Source: Rotaria sp. Silwood1 (lineage: Eukaryota; Rotifera; Eurotatoria; Philodinida; Philodinidae). Taken from it: DNA of 64,000 nucleotides. A program made the position numbers and the translations under genes. Shown piece by piece: positions 21,944-33,755 of the stretch (position 1 is the stretch's first letter; each line of letters starts with the position of its first letter). The stretch is from assembly GCA_905250075.1 (NCBI GenBank), contig CAJNOP010000109.1, positions 124,001-188,000 of the forward strand, read 5' to 3'. The notes beneath the pieces were generated by a model. The model worked only from the letters and a program-made list of their open reading frames with translations. It did not search any database and was not told the DNA's origin.

Positions 21944-24006
21944 TCACCTAAATAAGGTTTCAACATCATTTTGTTTATTTTCAAATTCTTCTTGTTCAGC
22001 AAACTAAAAAAAATAAAATAAAATACCCAACATCATAATAATGACTTTCTCACCTGATTTGTTTCTGACCATGTCAATATGTTATCAATAGCGTCGATCA
22101 TTTTCTTTTTATCATAAACATTAATTTGATCTTTCAAATTTTTATCATTAATTTTTGCTTTCATGTTAAAACAATATGATTCAAATGAATTTTTAACTCT
22201 AATACGATTACGTTGTATCTCATCTTCTTTTTTATATATTTTTGCATCAACAATCATACGTTGAATTTCATCTTTAGATAAATGTTCGCTTTTATTTGTA
22301 AATGTCATTCTTTTTTCTTTTCCAGAAGTTTTATCACTAACTAAAATAGTTAATATATTTTTTGCATCGATATCAAATGTAATCTCAATCCCTAGTCCAT
22401 CATCAGAATTTAATAACATGCCAGAAAATTCAAAATTATCAAGTAAATGATTATCTTTTGTCATTGGATTTTCACCTTCAAATACTTTAATAATAATTCC
22501 TGATTGACTCTTTGGAAATGATGTTAATGAAAATGTTTGTGTTTCTTCTGTAGGAATTTCTGTATTAGATTTAATTAATGTTGTCATAACACCATTAACA
22601 GTTTCAATACCCTTAAAAGAAAAAGAGGTCTGACAAAAGTCTTCTCTATTTTTAAATTTTACTTACCAATGAAAATGGTGCAACATCAAGTAGCAATACA
22701 TTTTTAATTGCTTCTGATTGGTTATCGGTTAAAATAGCTGCTTGAACAGCAGCTCCATAAGCAATAGCTTCATCTGGATTCATTAATTTATTTAATTGTT
22801 TACCATTAAAGAAATCTTGTAAAAGTTGTTGTACTTTTGGGATACGTGTTGAACCACCAACAAGAACAATATCATCAATATTTGCTTTATTCACTCTAGC
22901 ATCACGTAAAGCTTTTTCAATAAGTTCCAATGTTGAATGAAATAAATCAATATTAAGTTCTTCAAAACAATGACGCGTTATTGTCGAATAGAAATCAATG
23001 TCTTCATGTAATGAATCGATTTCAATTGATGCTTTACATGATGATGATAAAGTAAGCTAGAGAAAGAAGAAAAAAAACAGTGATTGAAATTTTTTCCTGT
23101 GATAGTATAATAAATTAAAACTTAATTTACTTTAGCACATTCACAAGCAGTATGTAGTCGCCGAAGACTACGTTTGTTACCTTGTAAATCTTTATTGTAT
23201 TTACATTTAAATTCTTGAGCAAAATATTCAACCATTCGATTAACAAAATCTTCTCCACCTACGTGTGTACTACCTTGAATAACAAATCAAAATAAAAATC
23301 TTTCAAAAAAAAAAGATCGAATTTCCTGTTATTTACCAGCTGTTGATTTTACTTTAAAGATATCTTCTTCAATTTTTAAAATTGTTACATTAACATTACT
23401 ACCACCTAAATCAAATACTAATACATTTCGTTCGTCTGACATTCTTTTATCAAAACCATAAGCAATACCAGCTGCTGTTGATTCATCTAAAACACGTAAT
23501 ACATTAAGACCAGCAATAGTACCAGCATCTTTGATAGCTTGTCGTTGTGAATAATTAAAATGAGCTGGAACAGTAAGAACAGCTTCAGACACATTTTTAC
23601 CAAGATAAATTTCTGCTATATTCTTCATGTTTGCTAATATCATTGAAGATAGTTCTTCAGATGTGAATAATTTCATTTGGTTTTTGTATTCAACTTGAAT
23701 CTTTGGTTTGTCTCTATCATTAATTACTTTAAATGGCCAATGTTTCATATCAGCCTGTACGGTTGCATCATCAAATTTATGACCGATAAGTCGTTTAAAA
23801 CCAAAAATTGTATTCTTTGAATTAATAGATATTTGACTTCTAGCTGCATCACCAATCAAACGTTCGTTATTGGTAAATTCAACACATGATGGCGTTGTTC
23901 GATTGCCTTGTTCATTAGAAATAATTTCAACTTTGCCATTTTGAAATACACTGACACATGAATATACTGTACCTAAATCAATACCTATTGCTCTGCTATT
24001 TGCCAT
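21944..24006 (-). CDS. Divergent Hsp70-family chaperone
   Basis: Five minus-strand exons (24006-23337, 23273-23131, 23056-22667, 22611-22054, 22003-21944) with introns of 50-74 nt encode 606 residues. The N-terminal ATPase domain begins [17 protein letters not shown]. The lysine of FKRLIG (K71), D10, E175 and D199 keep their Hsc70 positions. The usual DLGGGTFDVS is [10 protein letters not shown], so the residues equivalent to T204 and D206 are both Asn. [17 protein letters not shown] is canonical. The substrate-binding domain ([22 protein letters not shown] onward) and the helical lid ([17 protein letters not shown]) follow. The protein stops at NDVETLFR, without the GGAP-rich tail or the EEVD end of cytosolic Hsp70. 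It is therefore a cytosolic-type paralogue that has lost the TPR-cochaperone signal and altered two ATPase residues. No heat-shock element was confidently found upstream. Confidence 0.88.
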
Positions 24007-25322
24007 TCTAAATTACTGTATTTAAGATTATTTCAAGTTTTGTATGATATTTAGTGACTTTTTTCTTTAAGCTTGCAGACCTTATAAAGAGTAAATATAA
24101 ACCATTAATTGAACCAATGTGATGAAAAGACTATTTGATATGAAAATCGAACAATTTTAATATTATTGAAGAAGTATAGTCATCTTTTATTTACCTTACA
24201 ATTTCAAGTGTTGTCGACTAAAAACAAAACAAATATTGTTTGTTTTTATACAGGATGAATCGAATGAGAAATTTATGGCAAAAATGTCTATGTAAAACAA
24301 AATACACATATAAGAGTGAACAAGGTAAAAAATATATAGGACAAGATAATAAAAAAAAAAACTTTCAGCATAATTTCTGCAGGAGTAAAATGGGAACCAC
24401 GATGGATGTGTTCAACTCGTAGATGAGAGTCTTATCAATGTCGATGATAACATACTTTAGGGTTATATTGATTAATATATTCTATCTAGATGTCCAGCAG
24501 TAGCAGAATTGTACCAAGCAGAATTAAAGAATTCTGAATTACTACCAGAAACTTTTAGGATCCTACACACTAATCCTTGCTTATATTGCTTTTCATGACG
24601 ATTATAAACACATTCATACTGTTAAAGTTCAGGAAAAATTGCACAAAATTTACTGACGAGTATAATTCCAATGTTCACCAGTTTTACGAATATTTCAAGC
24701 GTGTTGAAATGTAGCATGCAGAAGAAAATATTAATTCAAATAATGTCAATAATCGTCATGGAGAAGAAACAAAAATCAAAGCATAAGTTTGATTTAGATG
24801 TAGAAATAAATGTGTAGGATCCAACGAAATCTGATAATGATTCAGCATTTCGGTTAAATTCTGCTAAAAAGCAACAGTATTCTAAACAAAATTTTCTTTA
24901 GCTTCTTAAGATAAATATGGATAAATCTGCCTGTGGAGAATTATTTCTGCCTTCATCTAGAAGCAGAATAAAGAATATATACTTACTGTTGATTTTTCGA
25001 AAGGTGATGTTCGTCAACTGTTTTAAATAGTTCTTTATGACACATGTTTGTTTTTCTTTACACAAAAAAAAAAAACTTGGAAAATTCTTATATTTTTACC
25101 ACGTGTCAACGTGAAGGACAAGGCAAAAGAAAAAAAATCTTATTAACTATAACAATCAAAATTGAGTTTGTTCTCTATTATTTTGTGGGATTTCATCACT
25201 TTTATTTTGTGTTTGCATAGTGACACATCTTTTTTTTTTGCTTTCCAATTTGATATTACACCAGTCTATGAGAGAATCAAATTGCCAACTAATCTTGTAA
25301 CTGATTGAAATCTTATGTTGAA
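24007..25322. other. Intergenic DNA, possible coding debris
   Basis: Upstream region of the Hsp70 gene followed by A+T-rich DNA. Short plus-strand pieces near 24490-24540 (CPAVAELYQAELKNSELLPE) and 24920-24990 look protein-like but are separated by stops in every frame. I cannot assign a family. Confidence 0.35.
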
Positions 25323-25490
25323 GGGTGGATGTGGGTGTACGGATATAGGCGTCGGCTATGAGTGGGTTTGGGTGTGAGTGTGGGTATGAATGAATAGAAG
25401 AGTTAGACCGACACTCGCACCGCACTCATACTCACCCCACATTCAAACTCCTCATCCACACCCATACCCGCACACCGACACCTCACCTAC
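25323..25490. repeat. Telomere-like inverted array, long
   Basis: The G/T arm spans 25323-25388 (GGGTGGATGTGGGTGTAC, then GTGGGTTTGGGTGTGAGTG). The C/A arm spans 25410-25490 (CACTCGCACCGCACTC, CCACACCCATACCCGCACACC). The spacer is about 21 bp. It is one of the two largest copies in the window. Confidence 0.8.
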
Positions 25491-27079
25491 AGAGGTTGTA
25501 ATATAATTAGTGCTGTTCTACTCTAGTATTATTAGAGTTATATTAATATGAAGACAATTCGTATGTATACTATGATAAATGTAATATAGAATACAGTATT
25601 CTTAGATTCTACTTGTGAGAATTTTGTTACTCCTCATTATCGAAAGCCATTAACAGCTATCAACACGAATATCACTCTTATGCTGATAACCTTGAAAAAT
25701 TATTTTAGATTCTTGTAGCATAATATTTCTGTTGAATTTTTGGTAATTCATACACTTCGTGCAGAGAGATTTTTTTGAGTACATTAAAGTGTTAATGTAA
25801 AAGCAAGAGTGTATTTATCATATACACTGAATTATTTACTGTTGTTATTAGGCATTCAATCGTTTTAATTTCTTAATTTCATTAAACCAAATTTGTTTCA
25901 AAAAGCAGAATTCGAAGCATGAAAAGATGAGTATGTACTGTTGTACTAACTTAATACCAACTGTGTATAATAATAACTAGAGAAATTCTTCGTAAACTTT
26001 TTATTTATATATACATGAGTATAACATATTACGGGTTTTAAAACAAAACCCAGTTTAATTTTTTATACTTTCTTTTACTTTTCGATAGCTTTTCAAATAT
26101 CTGTTTTTTTTATTTCGTGTGCATGATTCACTGTGCTCAAATCACTGAAGCATATCATTTTGTACACATGCATCGTGTACAGGCCTGTTCGTGATAGAGT
26201 ATGTAGTACGAAAAAATAAAAAAAAAACAAGGAAAGAAAAGTAGGCAAAATAAAGAATGGTAACAAATGAATAAAGTTTTCTTGCTGCAAAGGTAAGAAA
26301 AAGAGAACCATTCGACAAAACAAGTAAACAGTGTTATATACACAACTGCAAGCCTACTCAACCGTATTTCAACCTAAATTTGTCTCAATATTCTGAATTT
26401 TTGTTTATTTCGTCATAGTAAGTAATTTATTAGGATAATTTCAAAAAGAGAAACAAGTCTACTAAATAACACACCCAAAGTGCCAATATAATCTGTACAT
26501 TACAAACGATTGAAACAGATATGAAATCGATCACAATGATCAACTTTTCTGTTGGACGATCGTTTCATAAATATTTTTTAGTTAACAGTCTCCTTGATTC
26601 ATTTTTCTGTCTCCAGTTCACGTTCATTTACTAGTTTAATTAGCCGCAACTCATTGTGACATGTCGTAGCATAAAGATGCTGTTCTGAAGGGGAGAGAAC
26701 GGCTTATGGTGAGACGTTTGCTTTTGTAGCAGATCAAAATATACTTTAGGAATATTATTGAAATCTTATTTCTGATAATTATGGAGTAGAGAATCTGTGA
26801 CGTTTTTCAATCATATTTCCATTTAAGATTGACAATATCACCAAATTTGTCCTTGTACAATTGAAATCTTATTTATTGTCGGTCAAGTTCGATGAACAGC
26901 GTTTTCATAAGAGAATATACTAGACTAAAACATCGAACTCTATGTTTGTTTTTGACTTGTTCATCATTATATCTCTAAGCTATTTAACATATGGAAGTAC
27001 GATAACAGTATATTCGATTATCTATTTTTCTAGATTTTTGATATTTATTCTTTCTTTGTTGTGAATTGAAATACATCAG
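25491..27079. other. Intergenic DNA, no gene seen
   Basis: A+T-rich. The overlapping minus-strand frames at 26093-26361 are phenylalanine-rich low-complexity sequence and not called. Confidence 0.45.
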
Positions 27080-28007
27080 ATGACTATGGAAATGCAATTC
27101 GGTAGCGAATCTCGTTTCACTGATCTTTACAATGAACCTGTAGATTACCTTTTGTCACCAATAAAAGGTTATCAAGATAAACCACTTGTTTCACTTCCTG
27201 AAGCCATTGAACCAGTTACTGAATTTTTTAATGAAATTGAAGACAATGTTTTTGTTGCATTACATAATTGTCAAAATCCAGCTGATGGATTAACTCAACA
27301 AGAATCAGCTTCTATTCATCTTTATACAATGCAATTTAGTGGCGGACCAAGCTTATATTTGTTACTTAATCGATCATTACGTGCTGAGAATCGTGAAGAA
27401 TTGAAGCCTTGGTTCTCATATCTGAAATTATTTCTTACTGCTCTATATAAACTTTCATCACAAAGTGGAATAGTATGGCGCGGTATTCGAGATGTTGATT
27501 TAAGTTCAAAATACAAAAAGGGTACAAAATTTGCTTGGTGGGGAGTAAATTCTTGTACTGTTGATATTGAAGTACTTGAATCGCATCATTTTTTGGGTAA
27601 ACATGGAAAACGTACTCTCTTTTCAATTGAATGTATTAATGGAAAATCTGTTACAAAACATTCATATTTCAAAAATACCGAAAAAGAAGTTATTCTTATG
27701 CCAGGTTCATATTTCGAAGTCATGGGTCATTTAAATCCTGCACCTGACCTTCATATTATTCAATTAAAAGAAATGACGCCACCAATTGCCCTTATTAAAC
27801 CACCATTTTCAAAATCGAACGAATTGAACTTTCCTGCGGTCGCGCATAAATCAAGTAAATGTTCTTCATCGATGCCAACGATGATGACACCAACGAAACC
27901 TGTCAACAATGTTTCAAATAAAATGCCATCAGTGACATCAAGTATGAATGATTTTATATTTCTCATTTTTTCCTTTTTAAATCAATCTATCAGGGACAAT
28001 GCAATAG
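27080..28007 (+). CDS. NAD-dependent ADP-ribosyltransferase, RSE class, motifs complete
   Basis: The frame opens at ATG 27080 with MTMEMQFGSESRFTDLYNEP. The ART fold is complete: the NAD-binding arginine in VWRGI (R134), the S-x-T motif in WWGVNSCT (158-160) and the catalytic EKE (E201, E203) before VILMPGSYFEV. This is the R-S-ExE arrangement of arginine-specific mono-ADP-ribosyltransferases. A serine/proline/threonine-rich tail follows from about residue 240. The open frame continues to 28108, but a 52-nt intron with GTATGA..TATCAG ends (27942-27993) gives a short ending TSRTMQ and stop at 28005-28007. I prefer that because its size matches the other introns here and the unspliced tail is hydrophobic low-complexity sequence. 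No signal peptide is visible, so action is probably intracellular. It is a paralogue of the minus-strand ART at 20.4-21.3 kb. Confidence 0.85.
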
Positions 28008-28108
28008 GTAGGAAGTTGAGTATAGTATCCCCTTCTGCTTTTGAAAATTTTGACGACAGCTTTTTCTTGTTTTGGAAAAAATTTCTGGTGAGCTTTTTCC
28101 GAGTTTGA

Positions 28109-29620
28109 GAAATTTAGGACTATGTTTTGCATCGATTTGTAGAGATTTAGACTATATCACTCTCTTATTCTGACTCGATCATTACAACTCCCATATCTCT
28201 AAAGTGCGGAAGCTTATAGACTATTTCTTTCATTAATTTCAGAATATTTCCATTATACCTTTCTCTAATTTTGTGAAGATTTCATGTAATGGAACTATTT
28301 CATCAATAAAATAGCAATTGAAATTACCAAAGAACTTGATTATTTTCTGTAACAAGTCGAGATGTTTTAAAATATCAGAAGTTTTTCTACCAACTTAATT
28401 CAGAACCATTCTTCTAATTTCTCACGTAAACAAACGAATTTTATCATCCTTGTCCGTCCAAGTCGTAATTTTTCAATTGTACACATTACGTTCTTTATCA
28501 AATCACATTCAGTTATCCTTAAGCTATAACGTCGATGAGTATGACCATCGATTTTAACCTTTCTTAAAAACAAAAATACGAAAAATTTTTTACTTCAATC
28601 AATATTGCATGACCATACTTTAGACGTGTAGAATATATCTGCGCGTATGAACGTGCGTTCAGAGAAAATTTTTAAGTTTGTGGCAATGTTTGGAAAACTA
28701 TTGCACATGAGGAATTTTTATAAAAAATATGTTTTCATAAAGAAGAAAATCGGAATATCCCTAAAAGGTTTCTTTCTTTCCTGTGTTTATAAGAAGCGAG
28801 ATATTATTGTTATGTTCAAAACGACTCCTCTTTAGTATTACTCAGAATCTTGATATGCTTCAGCTTCGATAATTTTTCACTCCACGAGTATTGATTATGC
28901 TTCTGTTGGTAAATAGAATATTGAATTATGTGCACTTTTCATAAAAAAACTTAAAAGAACTATGTTGAAAATAACAATAAGAATGTGCCTTTTCTTCATA
29001 TTTATTTTCATTGATTCTTTGTGCTCACTTCTGAACTTCTAAATGTCATAATCTATAGATATAGAAGACTGAAAAAGATCTGAAGAATACAGCTAGAAAT
29101 AATTTCCGTTAGCAGTTGAACTGCTCATTAAAATACAAAAAAATAACAGGGAGCAAAAATGTTCAAAATTTAAGTTTCTACAAACTATATGGAAAATTCT
29201 TTCAAAAGAAAACTCGAGCAACAGTAACACTTAACAATTATCTTTAACAATCATTAACATAGACAGGAATATAAAACGTCCATTGTACTACCTAATACAT
29301 TTGAGTGGAATAGTTTGAAGAAAAATGATGTAGATTACTAGGTTCAACTGATGAAAAATAGAGTTGTTGTTTTCTTAATCAATATATTTAAATGTTAAGT
29401 AAGCGTGAGTTCGAAGAGCTTTTCTGTAAATATATGTTCTAGGTAAGACATTCTATATTTTTCATCCTATTAGATGGAGAAAGTATTTTTGAAAAAGAAT
29501 TACTATTTACAGAAGTTCTTTGATGTTGCGACAGATTCTGCGCTTCTATCATAATAATGAATGAAAATGAATATTAGGTACTACCATTAGATTTGTCGAA
29601 TTCTCATGATTTTCAATCAG
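28109..29620. other. Intergenic DNA, no gene seen
   Basis: A possible poly(A) signal AATAAA for the preceding gene is at 28305. Otherwise A+T-rich sequence with only a 62-codon frame of no note (28647-28835). Confidence 0.45.
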
Positions 29621-29672
29621 TTGGTGTGAGTGTGAATGTTGTTATTCTCATTTTTCACAACACACACCCACA
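29621..29672. repeat. Telomere-like inverted array, short
   Basis: The G/T arm TTGGTGTGAGTGTGAATG and the C/A arm CACAACACACACCCACATC flank about 17 bp of T-rich spacer. Confidence 0.6.
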
Positions 29673-29729
29673 TCAAAGGATAAAAATAAATCATAGTGGT
29701 TTTCTCATCCTAGCATAAAAATAACGAGG

Positions 29730-29774
29730 ATGTGGGTGTGGCTGAGCAAAAGACAAGAACCACACGCACACACT
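29730..29774. repeat. Telomere-like inverted array, short
   Basis: GATGTGGGTGTGGC and CCACACGCACACAC flank about 16 bp. This is the second such hairpin within 60 bp of the previous one, just before the NHL-repeat gene. Confidence 0.6.
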
Positions 29775-29824
29775 CTGCTGAAAGAACATTCTCGAAAGTT
29801 TTATCAAATTCTCTTCGAAAATGA

Positions 29825-30823
29825 ATGTCTTCTTCATATCTCCTTTCCCACAAGAGAAAGGGGAATCGCTTCCACAGCGACGATTCCTTTTCTTTTTCGT
29901 TCGTTATAGTGATTCCCAATATTCCAGACAGCGCTCGATGGTCACAGAATGCAGTGACCGTTGCTGGTGGCCACGGAAAAGGTGGTGCTACCAATCAACT
30001 CTACTGGCCGTACGGCCTCTTCATTGATGATGATCAAACGGTGGTTATTGCTGACTATTACAATCATCGTATCGTCAAATGGAAGATAGGTGATACAAAA
30101 GGACAAGTCTTAGTTGGTGATAATGGTCAAGGAAATCGGTTGGATCAATTATATTGCCCAAGAGATGTGTTGATGGACAAAGAGACGGATAGCCTCATTA
30201 TCTGTGATAGTTTCAATCAACGAGTCGTACGATGGTCTCGTCGTGATGGCACAAGTCACGGAGAAATTCTCGTCGACAACGTCGATTGTTGGGGATTGGC
30301 CATGGATGACCAAAGATATCTCTACATCTCTGACACGGAGAAACATGAAGTAAGACGATATCAAATAGGAGACAAGAATGGAACTATTGTAGCTGGTGGC
30401 TATGGCGAAGGTGCTGGTCTCAATCAACTCAACGGCCCGACCTACATCTTTGTCGATCGACAACAGGCTGTCTACGTGTCAGACAATTACAATCATCGTG
30501 TGATGAAGTGGAATAAAGATGCAAAAGAAGGAATTGTCGTTGCTGGAGGTGAAGGAGTTGGAAAGGATTTGACAAAATTGTCGTATCCGAACGGACTGTT
30601 CGTCGACATGTTGGGTACCATCTATGTGACAGATTGCAATAATGATCGAGTGATGCGTTGGCCTGAAGGAAAGAAACAAGGCACTATCATTGTGGGTGGA
30701 AATGGTTATGGAGAAGGAGCTAATCAGTTAAATGGTCCCACGGGTTTGTCGTTCGATCAACATGGCAATCTCTATATCACTGATCGTCTAAATCATCGTG
30801 TTCAACGTTTTTCAATCGAATAA
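29825..30823 (+). CDS. NHL-repeat beta-propeller protein
   Basis: A 332-codon open frame. From about residue 40 onward it consists of NHL-type blades, each with a glycine-rich turn (VAGGHGKGG, VVAGGEGVGKD, IVGGNGYGEGANQLNGP), a [Y/F]-x-P-x-[G/D]-[L/V] strand, a V-x-[I/V]-[A/S/T]-D strand and a closing NHRV-x-[K/R]-W segment (NHRIVKW, NQRVVRW, NHRVMKW, NDRVMRW, NHRVQRF). This gives about five to six blades, enough for a closed propeller or nearly so, expected to bind protein or RNA. There is no RING, B-box or transmembrane segment as in TRIM-NHL or teneurin proteins. The N-terminal 35 residues are poorly blade-like and may be an artefact of an unrecognised 5' exon (GTTATAG near 29911 could be an acceptor). 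AATAAA follows at 30862. Short NHL proteins of this kind are numerous in bdelloids. Confidence 0.85.
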   Translation: MSSSYLLSHKRKGNRFHSDDSFSFSFVIVIPNIPDSARWSQNAVTVAGGHGKGGATNQLYWPYGLFIDDDQTVVIADYYNHRIVKWKIGDTKGQVLVGDNGQGNRLDQLYCPRDVLMDKETDSLIICDSFNQRVVRWSRRDGTSHGEILVDNVDCWGLAMDDQRYLYISDTEKHEVRRYQIGDKNGTIVAGGYGEGAGLNQLNGPTYIFVDRQQAVYVSDNYNHRVMKWNKDAKEGIVVAGGEGVGKDLTKLSYPNGLFVDMLGTIYVTDCNNDRVMRWPEGKKQGTIIVGGNGYGEGANQLNGPTGLSFDQHGNLYITDRLNHRVQRFSIE

Positions 30824-32212
30824 ACTCATGATGATGATTAATTTTTCTTTTCTTTCTACTAAATAAATCACGTTGAATTGAGGAAAGGAATGGCTATTCT
30901 ATTTGCGTGCGACCAGAAGCTACCCTAGTAGTGCCGTGGCCAGCGTAACGCTTATGTACGCACGGGAAAAACTCAAATCATTCACATTCCTTCCACTCAA
31001 GAGATGTGTCGATGAGTCTGGAGAAAGCCCAATCCCGTACCACGGTCACCAAGATAGCTCCTTGCAGAATTTTAAGGACTTATTCGAAACATCTGTGGAT
31101 AACTGAAGTGTAATCTCAATGGAGATGACTCAGCCCCACCCCACTAACACTCACTTTGCTTAGTTCCACCCGAACCCTTCTCAATCTCAATGTCACTATC
31201 TATTCTCATTCCCTCTCCGCCCTATTCTCATCGGAAAAAAATAATTACTCATGATGTTTGATGTTGGACGATGTTGATGCTGTTGTTCATAAAGACGTGA
31301 TGGTATTGAGAGCTACAAGAAAAATATTAAATAATGTTATATAATGGAACAGAATGAGATGATTTACTACACTTTTACATTTTTCTTCACTGTTCATTCT
31401 CTAAAATACAAAAAGAAACATTGATAAAAAGGCCAAAGGAGGACTTGCCACTCTCCACATTATCCAAAACAAAATAGGGAAAAAGAAAAAAAATTAAAAT
31501 GATCTGTACATGTTTTTATTTTATTATTTGATATTGGATTGCTCCAAATTGTATCGTCGAAACCAATCTAAAGCATTAAAAAAAATGATTGTTATTTGAT
31601 TCAACAATTGAATGATTTCTTCGTTGGAAATCATCTGTTTTTATATCTTCCCCCCAAGAACCTTCTTTTTCAGGGGAGAAAAATTCGATAATCATGTTGT
31701 GACCGGAGAGTGTGGATGTCGGTCTAGCTCTTCTATCCATTGACACTCACATCCAAACCCCACATTCACCCCATCTACATACACACCCACACCCTTATTG
31801 CATTGACAGCTATCTTTTTTATAAATAATTTTTTCTGAAATTCTTTACAGTTTTTGATTGATTCAAATATTTTTCGCTATTCTATTGTTTAGTAGAACAA
31901 TACAATGACTATTTGTCATGATAAATATCTTTTTTCTGTGAAAATCTTCTTTATCTTGAAAATACATTTCAATCGAGTTTCTTTTCTTTAAAAATTTAAC
32001 TTAAATTCATTTTCTTTTTGTCCTTCAAATGATTTCTTTAAAATTAATTTGAATACGAATTTTGTTTGTTGATTTTAAAATTTTCCTTTTTCTATTATTA
32101 ATTCAATAGACTTAGTTTGTATCAATTTATTTTCTTTAATATTTTCATTTTATTAACTGTATATATCTGTCCGATCGATCTATACATCAAAGAATAAACA
32201 ACACACAAAATG
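30824..32212. other. Intergenic DNA with one telomere-like array
   Basis: No supported gene. 30890-31200 is less A+T-rich and could be a transcribed 3' region, but no coding frame stands out. The array at 31709-31794 is annotated separately. Confidence 0.4.
31709..31794. repeat. Telomere-like inverted array
   Basis: The short G/T arm GAGTGTGGATGTCGG and the long C/A arm at 31743-31794 (ACACTCACATCCAAACCCC and then CACACCCACACCC) are separated by about 20 bp. Confidence 0.7.
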
Positions 32213-33413
32213 TCAACAACATGAAGAATTTTTATTTTGTGTCGACAATTGTAAAAATGGAGCCGCTGTAATTTTTGAATTTTGGCTAGTTGCTAGTTCT
32301 TTACTGTCTATTTGACTTTCTTTGAGATTTTGAAGTAATGATTGATTTTGTAATATGCATAAAATTAAATGTTGAAACATAGTTTTTATATTATCTCCAC
32401 GCCAAGCTGATACATTAAATATTGACATTTGTTTATCTATAGCAAATGTATCAGCTCGTTCAAAGAATTTTTCACGATAGGATAAATCATGATCTTTTTC
32501 AAGTAAATCAATTTTATTACAGGCAAGTACACATTCAACGTAATCAAATAATGATTTTTGTCGAAGATTTTTATACCAATAATTATCAAGTCGGTCAAAT
32601 GTACTTATATCAGTTGTATCAGCCATAAATATGGCACCATGACATTGTCGAAAATGTCGATCAGAAACAGCTTCGAATCGATCACTACCTGGACAATCGT
32701 TGAGTTGAATTATAATAGCATATTTATCTTCGAATAACAAATCCAAATAGAAAAAGTAAGTATCTGTTATTAGTGTAGTTTCATGTTTGTAATTTGTTTG
32801 AGGTTCACCATACTCAATATTTGAGGCAAGACATGATTTACCAACATTTGATGGACCCATAAGAGATATTATTATTTTTAATTTCGGATTATTTTTCCAT
32901 TGATCATTCTGTGAACAACCACGATGAAGAGTAAAATAACGAAGATCCAATATTGATCTCACTTCACTCTGTTGACGACAAAAATCTTCAATTATCGATT
33001 TAAGATTATAATTAATTACAAATGTTTGACTTTTTAATTGTTTATTTGTCAATGGAGATGTATTGTGTGTTTTGAACCAACGTTCCAATGCAGATTGTTC
33101 GTAGGAATGTCCCTTAAAATAAAAAAACAACGATAATTCAATTAAAATTCCTATTATTAACATTCTGATCGGTGTAATTTTAACACTTCAATGGAATGAA
33201 AAATGGCAAAGACATCCAGATTAAAGTCTTGCGCCTGTTATTTTTCCCTAGATTTCTACTGAACACAATGAAATTAACTCTTTGAATTAAGAAGGAACTT
33301 GAGACATAAGAAACAATTCGACTTACATCTTCAACTAATAGAACAGGATTTTGCATAATATCTTGTGTTATAGGACAAATAAAGCTCACAGGTATTGAAG
33401 AAGTATATGCCAT
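32213..33413 (-). CDS. U-box / Rab-like GTPase fusion protein
   Basis: Two minus-strand exons (33413-33327 and 33112-32213) with a 214-nt intron join in phase 0 to 328 residues. Residues about 8-75 are a U-box (SFICPITQDIMQNPVLLVED, GHSYEQSALERWF, TSPLTNKQL), the zinc-free RING-like fold of E2-binding ubiquitin ligases. The intron lies inside the U-box, so the two halves are spliced rather than adjacent by chance. Residues about 105-280 form a Ras-superfamily G domain: P-loop GPSNVGKS (115-122), DCPGSDRF in place of DTAGQERF (168-175), NKID (228-231) and SA (264-265). The C-terminus is NSSCC, a Rab-type double-cysteine geranylgeranylation signal. The position of Rab/Ras Gln61 is serine (S172), which predicts slow GTP hydrolysis. 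A membrane-anchored, nucleotide-switched ubiquitin ligase is a reasonable inference. Flanking introns and genes give no further clue. I know of no well-described family with this order. Confidence 0.88.
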
Positions 33414-33755
33414 TATCAATAAAAGTTTATCGAAATGAATCGAATTGTTTTTTAATTCAAGTGTAGTTGTAAGAGAAGACTGAAATATGAAGAATTTAAA
33501 TAAAAGTTTTTTTTTTAAGTGAAAGTAAAATTCATCAGAACAAAGTGTAGTAGAGAAGAATGGCAAATTACAACAGAAAATGGATGAATTATCAAAATTT
33601 TTCCGCTTTTAAACTATTCAAATGACATGAACTTCTTTTTTTTCGTCGGATGACCCGTCAACGGGATGCATCAATTTGGCCGAGAGAAAAAATAGTGAAC
33701 GAAAGAATAGCAAAAAAAGAGCGACGAAAGAAAGAATTTCGAAAATGTTCCATCG

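Noticed and set aside
21164-22003. Hsp70-ART fusion gene
   Set aside because: The last Hsp70 exon ends in a natural TGA, and the available donors near it (phase 2 or 0) do not match the phase-1 start of the first ART exon.
27080-30823. ART-NHL fusion, since both domains occur together in some bdelloid proteins
   Set aside because: The ART frame closes at 28007 or 28108, a possible poly(A) signal follows at 28305, and 1.5 kb of non-coding DNA with repeats precedes the NHL frame.
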